Positions 19,399-27,725 of a DNA stretch of 64,000 nt are shown piece after piece. The stretch lies in the NCBI GenBank assembly GCA_963818925.1, contig CAWFTN010000001.1, forward strand, positions 1,612,001-1,676,000, in the 5' to 3' direction. The position numbers and the translations under genes are program-made. The first letter of the stretch is position 1, and each line of letters begins with the position of its first letter. Under the pieces are notes generated by a model that worked only from the letters and a program-made list of their open reading frames with translations, ran no database searches and was not told where the DNA came from. The DNA is from JAMXLG01 sp963818925. GTDB taxonomy: Bacteria; Vulcanimicrobiota; Vulcanimicrobiia; Vulcanimicrobiales; Vulcanimicrobiaceae.

Positions 19399-20100
19399 AT
19401 GAAAACCGCGGTAACAAAGTTCATGGCTGTCGTAACTACCGCTCTGTACGCAACGGTGGTTTTGTTGACAGCGCGGGCGCAGGTCCCAACAAAAAGCCCT
19501 CCACCGACCGTTCTTCCCTTGGCTACGTCGTCTTCGGCCGTTACAACCGCATGGGCCGCATTCTCGCGCACGTGGGCGAATATCACCGCCTACAGCGCGA
19601 CCGTCACCTTTTTCGAGCGGAAGGGAACAGAAGTGCAAAATGCGGTATTCGACTACAGCTTTCATAAACCGTCGACTGCGACGGTACACTATGATACGGG
19701 CCCAAACGCAGGTGTGACCGCCGTGTGGAACGGCGCTAACTCCGTCGTCGCCCACCGCGGTTCCGGCTTGACGGCGCTCTTTAAGAAAACGTTCGCACTA
19801 CACGATCCCGCTGTGACGACAATCCGTGGTTCATCAATCGATCAACTAAGCTTTGCCGCTATTCTCGCCCACGCACAAAATACACCAGGGGCGATTTCCC
19901 AGAGTACTGGCCCCGTAATCGACGGTGTCGCTACAGATGCTGTAACGCTCATTCCGAACACTTCCGGCACCGACGCCGCCTTGACGCGGGAAATCATCGA
20001 TATCTCGACGACGACGAATCTTCCAATACGCGTTCTCGGATATGAAGGGGAAACGCTCGTGCGTCAAATCGATCTCTCGAACATCAAAGTTGAAAACTAG
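19399..20100 (+). CDS. Secreted DUF1571/LolA-like protein
   Basis: A 233-residue protein with a Sec signal peptide (about 1-27, ending ARA). The mature part starts with an anchor helix (WAAFSRTWANITAYSATVTF) followed by successive beta strands (AVFDYSFHKPSTATVHY, VTAVWNGANSVVAH). This is the half-barrel pattern of LolA/LppX/DUF1571 proteins that carry or sense lipids in the periplasm. The C-terminal part (residues about 150-233) exists a second time as a fragment at 26.2-26.5 kb. A partner is not visible next to it. Confidence 0.65.
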   Translation: MKTAVTKFMAVVTTALYATVVLLTARAQVPTKSPPPTVLPLATSSSAVTTAWAAFSRTWANITAYSATVTFFERKGTEVQNAVFDYSFHKPSTATVHYDTGPNAGVTAVWNGANSVVAHRGSGLTALFKKTFALHDPAVTTIRGSSIDQLSFAAILAHAQNTPGAISQSTGPVIDGVATDAVTLIPNTSGTDAALTREIIDISTTTNLPIRVLGYEGETLVRQIDLSNIKVEN

Positions 20101-20281
20101 CGACATTAGCGCAATCGCGCCCCGGTTTTGCGTGCATTACTGGTTGTGGAATTACGGTTTTACATACGCCGAGGGCTCCCTTGCGAACAACGCCGTAGGC
20201 GCCTGCGGACGTTTAAAAAACGATCGTAGTTGATCGTAAAGAATCGACGGTTGGCCCCAAAAGTGAGCACTATACGCACTT

Positions 20282-20311
20282 TTGCGTTTGTACGGAAGCG
20301 GCGGTGTATAA
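20282..20311 (+). promoter_or_regulatory. Candidate promoter with TATAAT box
   Basis: TTGCGT (about 20283) and TGTATAAT (TATAAT 20306-20311) form a plausible sigma-70-type pair with a spacer of about 18 bp. The T of the -10 box overlaps the ATG at 20311, so transcription would begin inside the first codons of the small frame below. Confidence 0.4.
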
Positions 20312-20370
20312 TGATTGTGGGTGTTGCTTCGCCTTCGAGCGTCGACCAGCCCGAGATTGGCCTAGGTTCT

Positions 20371-20535
20371 ATGGAACGAGAAGAAGCGGAAGCGCTGGAA
20401 GATGCTCTTGCCGGTTTGGAAAATGAGGGTGGCGCAACTGCGAAACAAACGCTCGGCGATCCACTCCCGCTGGAGAATGCGCCAGCGCGCTTTCGTCAAG
20501 AAAAGCCTGCGTTCAACGCCGCGAATACTGCCTAG
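20371..20535 (+). CDS. Possible small acidic protein, unknown
   Basis: A short frame from ATG 20371 (MEREEAEALEDALAGLENEG) giving 54 residues. A longer version would start at 20311, but that ATG is part of a good -10 box, which argues for the internal start. Acidic and probably helical. No family recognised. Confidence 0.35.
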   Translation: MEREEAEALEDALAGLENEGGATAKQTLGDPLPLENAPARFRQEKPAFNAANTA

Positions 20536-20590
20536 TTGACGCCCCCATCCAGCCCACTCCAGTTTTGCGAACCTCCGACAATATCCGAGT

Positions 20591-20833
20591 ATGAGACGCG
20601 TTGCGTGGCGCCCGGTGCTCCTCGCGACTTGCGCCCTTGCAGCGCTGGTTCAGCTCGCGAGCGTGGTCGAGGCAACCGGAATGAGAATCGTTGCCGATCC
20701 GAACGGACGCGTTATTCCGTTTTCAAAGCGGTCATTCACCCCTTCGGTGTACAGAGATTCCTCCAAAAGAAGCTTACTGTTGTACTGCAACCGTCAAGAA
20801 TTCCGTGGAGCTTCTGCCACGGCACTTTTGTAG
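20591..20833 (+). CDS. Possible truncated secreted protein
   Basis: An 80-residue frame with a credible signal sequence (MRRVAWRPVLLATCALAALV, cleavage near VEA). The following part (IVADPNGRVIPFSK) soon becomes atypical, as if a longer secreted protein had been cut. No family recognised. Confidence 0.3.
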   Translation: MRRVAWRPVLLATCALAALVQLASVVEATGMRIVADPNGRVIPFSKRSFTPSVYRDSSKRSLLLYCNRQEFRGASATALL

Positions 20834-21226
20834 CGCTCTAGCTTCTGCTTTTTGCCTCACGTATTGCATCGCGCCGCGGCGCCGATGTGCCGTAGATGCA
20901 ACTGCTCTCCCTGTGGCTTGCCCTCTTTGTTCGTACGGGCGGCCTACTCGGCTTCGCGGGCTCAGCGTTTGGGTGTAAGTCCTAGTGACCATCTGCGTGA
21001 GCACAATTGCGCCATTGTCGGTGGCATTGTTGACGGCGTTCGCAAGCGCCTCGGCGGCCGCTTTGCGATCTCCTCGCATCGCGCAATGGCTTTGTTAAGC
21101 CTTCCTCTTGATCATTACCGTGGTCTCTTTCGTTGGGATTGCTGGAGTCGTGCCGCTACGGGTACATTACCCTTGCTTTCGTGGAGGGGATGCGGGGACT
21201 AGCCCAACCAATAGCGCGGTTTTCCG
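20834..21226. other. Intergenic region, no gene seen
   Basis: Several overlapping frames around 100 residues exist, but none has a recognisable domain or start. It is downstream of the convergent hemolysin-III gene. Confidence 0.4.
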
Positions 21227-21874
21227 CTACGACTCCCAAGCTGGTATCAGGCGGAACCCAATCGCCGCGAAATGCGCGGCCGCGCCGGCGATGACGAACA
21301 CGTGGAACATCTCGTGGAATCCGAAACGCCCTGGTGCGAAGTCGAACGATCGCGTTGCATAGATTGCTCCGCCTAGCGAGTACAGCACTCCACCCAAAAC
21401 GAAAAGCGCGATCGCCGGATGGGACAGTGTCGCGGCCAATTTGAAAAATGGAATGATTGCAACCCAGCCGAGCGCGACGTAGAACGCGGTCGACAGTATT
21501 CTTGGTGCATCGAGGAACCACATCGTCTGCGCAATACCGAGCGCAGCAAGGAACCAAACGGACGAGATGGTCGCGATGCGCCATGCTCCGTCAAGCCCGA
21601 AGTACAACACTGGCGTGTAGGTCCCAGCAATCAGCGCATAGATGGACGCATGGTCGATGCGCCGGAACACGGCGTTCCGACGCGGTCCGGCCCCTCCTAT
21701 CCAGTGATAGAGCGCGCTCGCTCCGAACGCGACGAGCAAGCAAAAACCGTAGACACTCATGACAGCGAGGGTCTGAATATGTTCGTGGAAGCGCGCGAAC
21801 AGGTAGCTGACACCGATCAAGGCCAGAACGAATCCGATCGAGTGTGGCCAGGGGTTGACGGGTTCCTTCAGCAC
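21227..21874 (-). CDS. Hemolysin III / PAQR-family membrane protein
   Basis: A 215-residue protein with seven hydrophobic segments. The family's metal-site motifs are present: GASALYHW (about 50-57), RRIDHASIYALIAGTYTP (about 70-87) and FGFHEMFHVFVIAGAAAHF near the end. The Ser/His, Asp and two His residues match the zinc-binding site of PAQR and YqfA/HlyIII proteins. These are thought to act as membrane hydrolases (ceramidase-like) or in envelope stress. A cytolysin role is historical. Confidence 0.88.
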   Translation of the reverse strand: MLKEPVNPWPHSIGFVLALIGVSYLFARFHEHIQTLAVMSVYGFCLLVAFGASALYHWIGGAGPRRNAVFRRIDHASIYALIAGTYTPVLYFGLDGAWRIATISSVWFLAALGIAQTMWFLDAPRILSTAFYVALGWVAIIPFFKLAATLSHPAIALFVLGGVLYSLGGAIYATRSFDFAPGRFGFHEMFHVFVIAGAAAHFAAIGFRLIPAWES

Positions 21875-21901
21875 GGCTAGCTTCGCGGCATTAGACTGGA
21901 A

Positions 21902-22153
21902 CTAACAACGTTCGAGCCCTTTAATCCGGTCTCCAACCTCCATTATCTTAATCACGGTCCCTCGTATATTGTCGCGGAGCGATTCGGATTCGACTTCGCA
22001 GACTCGCTCAGGATCTATTCGCGGTGTGCCGTCAGCATACGGTTCTCGCGGCGCCAAATGATAATCAATAGCGTCCTTATCGGCAACTAGTCCATTGTAA
22101 GAATCATACAGCCTGGTAAGCTCTTTGCGTAATGCGCGCGACTCATCGTTCAT
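21902..22153 (-). CDS. Small coiled-coil-like protein coupled to a STAS gene
   Basis: An 83-residue, mostly helical charged protein (RALRKELTRLYDSYNG at the start, DRIKGLERC at the end). Its ATG overlaps the stop of the upstream STAS gene by an ATGA, a sign of translational coupling. I do not know the family. Coupling to a STAS protein suggests a binding partner or anti-sigma-like role, but no HATPase domain is present. Confidence 0.6.
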   Translation of the reverse strand: MNDESRALRKELTRLYDSYNGLVADKDAIDYHLAPREPYADGTPRIDPERVCEVESESLRDNIRGTVIKIMEVGDRIKGLERC

Positions 22154-22485
22154 AAGGGGCCCCTCCTATTAGAGCCTTTTCGGAAAGCGTACCGTTTACG
22201 CGTTTGCTGGTCGACCGTGTATCCGTATTCGCACGTGGCGTCAGCGATTGTCTCGAAGACCTCGAAGATATGATAGAGATAGGCAACTTCACATAATTGG
22301 TAGAGACTGGGTTTCAGACCGACGACGCGTACGATTCCCAAACCGTTTTGGCGCAATCGCTTCCTAAGCTTCACGGCGAAACATGTCAAGGCCGTTGCGT
22401 CGATAATCGCGATATCACAGATCGGGATCGCCTCAAGGGCAGCGACCAGTTCCTCTCGGCGCGCAAGATCGTATTCGCCCTGCAA
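22150..22485 (-). CDS. STAS-domain protein lacking the phosphorylatable Ser
   Basis: A 111-residue STAS-like protein. QGEYDLARREELVAAL is the usual first strand and helix, and IIDATALTCFAVKLRKRL is the switch loop. The serine that is phosphorylated in SpoIIAA is alanine here (D-A-T-A). The only possible start in frame is TTG 22485, and the upstream codons (RVHIIAL) still look like the missing first strand. The gene may therefore start at an unusual codon or have lost its start. It is coupled to the small gene at 21902-22153. Confidence 0.65.
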   Translation of the reverse strand: MQGEYDLARREELVAALEAIPICDIAIIDATALTCFAVKLRKRLRQNGLGIVRVVGLKPSLYQLCEVAYLYHIFEVFETIADATCEYGYTVDQQTRKRYAFRKGSNRRGPL

Positions 22486-22551
22486 AGCGATGATGTGAAC
22501 TCGCGATGAACCGTATCCGCGTGAGGGAAAGCGGCCAAATGCAGTTTAGCG

Positions 22552-22881
22552 CTACGCCCGGGGTTGTTCCCTAATGCAGAAGAGCCCGTCTAGGCGGCAA
22601 ATTGAAAACAGCTTACAAATAAATCTGTTGACATTGACGATTCGCAATGGCGCAGCGCCGAGATCGCGCCGTAGGACTGCAAACCGGGCAAAGACGCCGA
22701 TAATGCCGGCGTCGATGAATCGGGTCTGCCCGAGATCGATCGTGATCGCCGGACATGCAACGCATGACGCAAACGTCGCGGCGAGTTGGCGCTTATTGTA
22801 GATATCGAATTCACCGGAGAGGCCCAAGCACATGTCTGAGCCACTCTCCCGTACAGCGCGATGCACACTGCCATGCATCAT
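22552..22881 (-). CDS. STAS-domain protein, duplicated block copy 1
   Basis: A 109-residue STAS protein from ATG 22881 (MMHGSVHRAVRE); longer frames upstream are not conserved in the paralogue. LGLSGEFDIYNKRQLAATF and TRFIDAGIIGVFARF are the diagnostic regions. The switch serine is replaced by alanine (D-A-G), so regulation by phosphorylation as in RsbV seems impossible. The gene is divergent from the Crp-like regulator at 23175. The same divergent pair recurs at 33.9-35.3 kb (about 75-80 percent of residues identical by eye). Confidence 0.8.
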   Translation of the reverse strand: MMHGSVHRAVRESGSDMCLGLSGEFDIYNKRQLAATFASCVACPAITIDLGQTRFIDAGIIGVFARFAVLRRDLGAAPLRIVNVNRFICKLFSICRLDGLFCIREQPRA

Positions 22882-23098
22882 GTCAATGAAGTCGACGAGG
22901 TGTACGACGGATTTGTGGAATGCGGCGTCCGAATCGTTTATACCGCTGGCTCCGCGACCCAATCCGGTGCGCGCCGGAACGATATCGCGTGCGTGCTGCA
23001 GCGGAATGATGCGGGCCCCTGCGCGGGTTAATAATTGCAAACGTAAGCTCCCGTCTGTTGTGCGAAATACAGTCTACCTCCAAGACGAAGGTTATCTC

Positions 23099-23113
23099 TG
23101 TGCGGTTTTAGGC
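23099..23113 (+). promoter_or_regulatory. Shared upstream motif TGTGCGGTTTTAGGC, site 1
   Basis: This exact 15-mer lies 62 bp before the Crp-like gene. The same 15-mer recurs at 34411-34425 before the second Crp-like copy and at 31070-31084 before the flavoprotein gene. The first two sites sit in duplicated DNA, but the third does not. It may be a common operator or promoter element. Confidence 0.5.
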
Positions 23114-23174
23114 AAGGAAAGGCCGAGCGTGCTCAATAAGCCGTTAGAGAAATTTCTAGGAGCGTATTTTCTGC

Positions 23175-23969
23175 GTGTCAACGAAAGGCCGGAGGCGGGC
23201 CGCATTACCCGCGCGGCGGAGCAAGCTCACCCTCGAAGAAATCCAAGGCAACGCAATCCTGCAGCACCTTAGCGACAGCGGGATTGCGGAAATCGCGCGA
23301 GTCGGTGAGCTGCTAGATATGCCGGCTCGCTTTGCAATCTATCGCGCCGGAGAACCGATCGTTGAGGTGTTTTTCCCCATCGATTGCGTGCTCTCTGTAG
23401 TTACGCGCATGAAGGCCGGCGGAGAGATCGAAGTGGGCACGATCGGACGGGAGGGCACTTCCGGCATCCCACTACTTATGGATGGTACAACGACAGCAAA
23501 TGACAGCTATTGTCAAGTCCCTGGGCGCGCCATCAGGATGCCGGCGGAGCATTTTCATCATCTGAGAACGACCGACAAGCGCTTTAGTGCGTTGCTGAAT
23601 CGCTATTTACAGGCGTATGTCAACTTTCTCGGACAACTTACGGGCTGCAATCGGTTACACAGCGTATACGAGCGATGCGCCCGCTGGCTGCTGTTGTCCC
23701 ACGATCGTGTCGGTCGCAACGAGATTTTGTTGACACACGAATATCTCGCGATGATGTTGGGCAGCCGCCGTTCCGGGGTGACGATAGCCCTCGCCGCGCT
23801 GCAGCGCGCTGGATATATTCACTACGCTCACGGATGTATAACGATTCAGGATCGACCGGGCCTCGAGGAAACGACCTGTGAATGCTATGCGGTCGCGAGA
23901 GACCAATTCACGGGCTTCCTTCGCGGCGCAGCAATTCCAAAGCAGCCCAGAGAGCGGGTTAACAATTAG
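23175..23969 (+). CDS. Crp/Fnr-family transcriptional regulator, copy 1
   Basis: A 264-residue protein starting at GTG 23175. The N-terminal cNMP-type beta-roll (about 20-150) has FAIYRAGEPIVEVFFPIDCV and IGREGTSGIPLLMDGTTTAN. The C-terminal winged helix carries HEYLAMMLGSRRSGVTIALA (about 207-226), with the recognition helix as in Crp/Fnr. There are no clustered cysteines for an iron-sulfur centre and no obvious cAMP-binding arginine-serine pair, so the signal is unknown. This type, in which GREGTSG replaces the cAMP loop, is common as a stress regulator. A broken paralogue lies at 34.5-35.3 kb. Confidence 0.85.
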   Translation: MSTKGRRRAALPARRSKLTLEEIQGNAILQHLSDSGIAEIARVGELLDMPARFAIYRAGEPIVEVFFPIDCVLSVVTRMKAGGEIEVGTIGREGTSGIPLLMDGTTTANDSYCQVPGRAIRMPAEHFHHLRTTDKRFSALLNRYLQAYVNFLGQLTGCNRLHSVYERCARWLLLSHDRVGRNEILLTHEYLAMMLGSRRSGVTIALAALQRAGYIHYAHGCITIQDRPGLEETTCECYAVARDQFTGFLRGAAIPKQPRERVNN

Positions 23970-24053
23970 CTTTCTGCCGTAAGAGCCGCGCGCGCACTCT
24001 TTGTCTAAAACCGCGCAGATACAGGGTTCGGCATCCGTTAGACTAAGTGCGAT

Positions 24054-24239
24054 ATGGAGCGAAACGGCAGAATCCATCCCTCGGATCCGGGCCCTGATGA
24101 AGACAGCGACGACCCGATCTTTCCCGACGACATGCGACGCGATGGCGTTGAAGATACGGAAGACGACACGGACAACGGACGCCTCAATGAAAATCGGGCA
24201 CCTTTTAAAGCGAGGATGGACGTGCATTTCACGCCCTAA
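24054..24239 (+). CDS. Small acidic protein of the duplicated block, unknown
   Basis: A 61-residue protein rich in Asp, Glu and Pro (MERNGRIHPSDPGPDEDSDD). Its start and first ~40 residues recur after the second Crp-like copy (35359), where GRIHPSDPGPDE is kept with few changes. That indicates a real gene with a preserved frame. It lies about 85 bp downstream of the Crp-like gene. No family is known to me. It is probably disordered and soluble. Confidence 0.55.
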   Translation: MERNGRIHPSDPGPDEDSDDPIFPDDMRRDGVEDTEDDTDNGRLNENRAPFKARMDVHFTP

Positions 24240-24507
24240 CACGTTGCGTTACCATCCTAGTCTCGTTTCCAACTGCCGGCTCTAGAGAGTTGCTGCTGTG
24301 GTAACATCGTGCCGAATGGTGCGCGCTTTATCCCTCTCGGCGGTGAAGAAAGGATCGTCGAAGAGAATTCTCTGACCTCTATGTCGGAGAGGTTCGCGTA
24401 CTCCTCGTGCGCTCGCATGGCCGGATGTATGGCATTGGGACGCATGTGCACGCGCCAATACGTAGATCTTGCCGATGGCCAGCGTTATCTAAGCCACAAT
24501 GAAGAGC

Positions 24508-25180
24508 CTACAATTCCGACTCCAAGCTCGGTAGGGCGATCGTAAATCTCGCGCCGCCGAGATGCGAGTCTCCGACCTCGACGCGGCCGCCCGCGCGTTC
24601 GACGATTGCGCGCACGATACTCAAACCGACGCCTTTCCCGCGGCTGCCTTCCGGCACCCGCGCGCCTTGACCGTACGAAAAGATCCGCTCGCGATCGCCA
24701 TTGGCGACGCCCGAAGCGTTATCGTCGACGTGCACGCAAATAGTCCCATCCTGTCGGCTCGTGCAGATTTCAACGACGCCGCTTGCACCTGCAGATTTTA
24801 TTGCGTTCTCCATCACGTTCAACAGCACGTGCATGCACGAGTCGGCGTCCACGCGCACGCACGCCGCGATCAATGACGCCTGCCTTAACGTCACGCCGTT
24901 CTCGATGGCGATTGGAGCAAGGCCCTCGAGCAGGGCATGGACTGCGGCGCCAAGATCGGTGACGCGTGTCGCCGGTACGTGCAAATCGAGCATCGAAAAG
25001 TCGAGCATTCCTTCAACAAGCCGCGTAAGACGTAACGCTTCCCGGCGCGCGGTTTGCAAAAACCGTCCCGTTTCCGATGCCATCGTGCGGAAATGCGTTC
25101 GAGCGCGGCTCGCGCATCGATTGCGCCGAACGCCGCGCCGCCTCGCGTCGGCGAGAGCATAGCGACTGCAAACTGTGGGA
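24508..25180 (-). pseudogene. Histidine kinase relic without its H-box (cassette copy C)
   Basis: The C-terminal ATPase part is intact: RVDADSCMHVLLNVMENAIK, VDDNASG, GKGVGLSIVRAIVERAGG and an ending in FTIALPSLESEL. Upstream, compared with the full copy, the segment between ISA-MA-ETGR and ETARREALRL is missing. That removes the HELRTPLTS phosphoacceptor site. A frameshift before it separates FAVAMLSPTRGGAAFGAID from the rest, and the N-terminal ~85 residues are cut off by the IS481 element. It cannot autophosphorylate in the usual way. No response regulator remains beside it. Confidence 0.85.
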
Positions 25181-26214
25181 TTCGGAGACATCGTTTCAAC
25201 GACGTTGTAAGGCGGCAAGTCGAAGGTCGAAGGCGTAAACAGGATATCGAATGCGTTCCCCTGCGCGATCGTACGCATTGGCTACCTGATGTGCTAGCGG
25301 TGTTCGGTCGAGCAACTCGCAGACACAGTCAATCGGGCTCTTGCCATGGAGCGCACCGTGAGGGCGATCCCAGTTGTAATAGTGCTGCCATTGATCAAGA
25401 AGTTCGTCGAGGTTCGGCGACGCGATATCTACGGCAGCCCAGAACTCGTGAAGATCGGTCTTTTGCGAGCGCTCTACCTTTCCGTTCAGGTGCGGCGAGC
25501 GAGGCTTATTGGGGTGAAATTTAATGTGTAGATCCATCAGCCGCCGTTGCACTTTTTCTGTGAAGAATTCACGACCGCGGTCCGTTTGAATCCGCTGGAT
25601 CGGGAACGGCATCTCTTCAATCACGCGATCAAGGAAGTCCAACGTATTGGCAGCCGTGCGCCTCGAATACACTGCTAGAACACGGCACCTGCTGCAATCG
25701 TCCACTGCCGTATACTGATAGACGCCCGGAGCGATCTTGCAAGTATCCATCTGGATTCGATCACCGGGTATCGGTCGGCTGTATCTTGCAACCGTTTTGC
25801 GGTTTGGAAGCGAGCGTTGCAGCGGCGGTACATCGTGCCCTTCGAAAACCTCATGAATGGTCGCGAGGGAAAGTCGAATACCGTGATTGCGACGCAGCTC
25901 GCTTTGCAGCCGTCGCGCTCCCATACGACGCTCTTTGCGCAGCGTCAGCAACAGCGCGACCACTTCCGCCGTTCGCTTGAGTGTCGGCGAACGCTTCGGC
26001 CTGCGGCTTTGACTTCGTAGGCCATCGATCCCCAGGGCCGCGTATCGGCGCACCCATTTTGCGAAGCGTGGGCCGCGATATCCCCGTCTTGAGGCACGCT
26101 ATGCCGGCGTCTCCGATCTCTTCAAAGAGCTTCACCCATCGCAGTCTCTTGCGCTGTTCCGAATCCACGGGCGCTTTTTTCACTGCCGTTGAAAGAATGT
26201 CCCCGAAACACACA
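25174..26214 (-). mobile_element. IS481-family element with imperfect inverted ends
   Basis: The outer ends read TGTGGGATTCGGAGACATCG (left, 25174 inward) and TGTGTGTTTCGGGGACATTC (right, minus strand from about 26214), followed on both sides by TTTCAAC. This gives about 30 bp of imperfect terminal repeat. No target duplication is visible: the left flank belongs to the kinase relic and the right flank to the DUF1571-like relic. The element therefore sits at a rearrangement junction. Confidence 0.78.
25196..26213 (-). CDS. IS481-family transposase with a frame change at AAAA
   Basis: The N-terminal helix-turn-helix part (from 26213, APVDSEQRKRLRWVKLFEEI, then SRPTLRK) is in one frame. From 26055 on, the integrase core is in another frame (RRYAALGIDGLRSQSRR, then QMDTCK, IQTDRGREFF and KVERSQ, forming the D-D-E triad). 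The change happens at CGCAAAATGGG: with one A fewer the protein reads RKWVRRYAALG, as in relatives. It is either a one-base insertion that inactivates the element or a programmed slip on the A run. It ends in LRLAALQRR at 25196. Confidence 0.75.
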
Positions 26215-26215
26215 A

Positions 26216-26470
26216 ATTAAGCTTTGCTGCCATTCTCGCTCACGCACACGATACACCGGGGACAATTTCCGAAGGTACGGGTGCCGTAATCGACGGTGTC
26301 GCTACTGACGCTGTAACGCTTATTCCGAACTCCTCCGGCACCGACACGCTTTGACGCGCGAAATCCTCGATATTTCAACGACGACCAATCTTCCAATACG
26401 CGCTCTCGGATATGAAGGGGAAACGCTCGTGCGCCAGATCGATTTCTCGAACATCAAACTCCAAAGTTAG
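26216..26470 (+). pseudogene. Relic of the DUF1571-like gene C-terminus
   Basis: Nearly identical DNA to 19846-20100: AAGCTTTGC.GC.ATTCTCGC at the start and AGATCGATTTCTCGAACATC near the end. One base is missing near 26346 (GACACGCTTTGACG against GACGCCGCCTTGACG), so the frame is broken. It begins exactly beside the end of the IS481 element, and the signal peptide and first half are absent. Confidence 0.85.
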
Positions 26471-26673
26471 CGCTGAACTCGCTCATCATCACGCAGGTGC
26501 ATTGCGGCTGGGTCGCACCTCCGCAATGAAGATCGTTTTTCCGGCTTCATGGGGCGCACCCTCGACGAGGTTGCATCAACGGTGCATGACCGTGACACTC
26601 TACGGTGCGCAATCGGATCGTCGAGGTCCGTCGTGCTAGACTTCGATGCCTGCACCGTGCCCGAATATCGGCG

Positions 26674-26892
26674 TCAATCAGCGAGTCTCGTCAATGCCGA
26701 GCCTTTGTGCATCGCAATGTGATCGGTCTTATCACTTTTGATCTCGTATTGCGGTTCATCGTCGCTCGCATGAACCGTGTAACCTTTGAATTGGATTTCC
26801 GATGTGATGACTTTAACGATCCTGCCGCATACGCGGCCGGCTTCCGAATTCCAACTCACGTGATCACCCTTGCGAAATCGCCGGATCGTCAC
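26674..26892 (-). CDS. DUF2945 / TUDOR-like small protein
   Basis: A 72-residue protein with FRKGDHVSWNSEAGRVCGRI, VKVITSEIQFKGYTVHAS and YEIKSDKTDHIAMHKGSAL. This is the full hypervirulence-associated TUDOR-domain (DUF2945) pattern: a small beta-barrel that turns up alone in many soil bacteria. Its role is unknown; nucleic-acid or peptide binding is guessed from the fold. Length and ending fit the family. Confidence 0.82.
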   Translation of the reverse strand: MTIRRFRKGDHVSWNSEAGRVCGRIVKVITSEIQFKGYTVHASDDEPQYEIKSDKTDHIAMHKGSALTRLAD

Positions 26893-27042
26893 CTTACTCC
26901 GCTTCCTTCATTCATCGACTCGATGTTGCCCATTGTATCAGCTTGTTATATCTCTGCAATGGCTGCCGCCTCGGGAGCCATCCGTCACGTCGGCTCCGGT
27001 ACCGCTTTCGGTTCGCGTGTTACAGGCCTAGCGCAGTTTTGC

Positions 27043-27306
27043 TTATGAACGGCGCTGCCTTGAAAGATCGCATGCGACATCTCGGTACAACGTGCGGGTA
27101 GCCTGAGCTAATATTTCGAGCACGCGGAAGAGACCGTCGCCAGAGATCGTAATTGCCTGCCATTCAACAGCGGCATGTCGATGGACGAGCGCGTACGTAT
27201 CATTGCCGACATCATAGATCGCGAATTCGTTCGATTCCGCAATCAGCGTGGCATGCTCGAGGTCTTGGGCATTTATTGCAGTTACGAGTTTCAAGAGGCT
27301 CTCCAA
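27043..27306 (-). CDS. Hypothetical small protein
   Basis: An 87-residue frame with regular alternation (MESLLKLVTAINAQDLEHAT, NEFAIYDVGNDTYALVHR, EWQAITISGDG). It looks like a genuine alpha/beta protein of about 75 residues plus a basic tail. No family recognised. Its neighbours are unrelated. Confidence 0.45.
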   Translation of the reverse strand: MESLLKLVTAINAQDLEHATLIAESNEFAIYDVGNDTYALVHRHAAVEWQAITISGDGLFRVLEILAQATRTLYRDVACDLSRQRRS

Positions 27307-27725
27307 TGTAGCTTCGATGCAGCGACTCGTGGTAAAGATGTGAAGCGTCCTAAGTACCGCGATAAGTCACAAGCAGCGCAGATCAACAATCGTCCCCAAC
27401 ATTTTTTTCACGTAGATACGTTCCATCGGGACTGGGAACGTCCACGATGTTGCTGGAGGCCCGGCGGAGCGCCTGGGTCGTTAAATCCAGGCGATACGAC
27501 GCAACGGGACGATCGTGGTGCGCAGGCTCACGCGAAATCCGAGCGAGACGCGCCATCGTTGTGCATCAGACCAATGACAAAGGCCTTGTCGAATTCAGAC
27601 ACATCTGCAAATAGTTATTGAAGGCCGAGCTGCCTGGGTCTTTCCCTCCATAATGCACCACGCAGCGGTTCCTCGCCGACTCAAAAGAACGATGAACGTT
27701 TCATAACCAAGAAGAAAGACATCTG
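27307..27725. other. Intergenic region before the NRAMP-like gene
   Basis: No supportable gene. It must carry the promoters of the divergent neighbours. I see no clear operator by eye. Confidence 0.4.

Noticed and set aside
26550..26727. 57-residue plus-strand frame with VVLDFDACTV, STAS-like
   Set aside because: Overlaps the better supported DUF2945 gene, and the similarity is a single strand.
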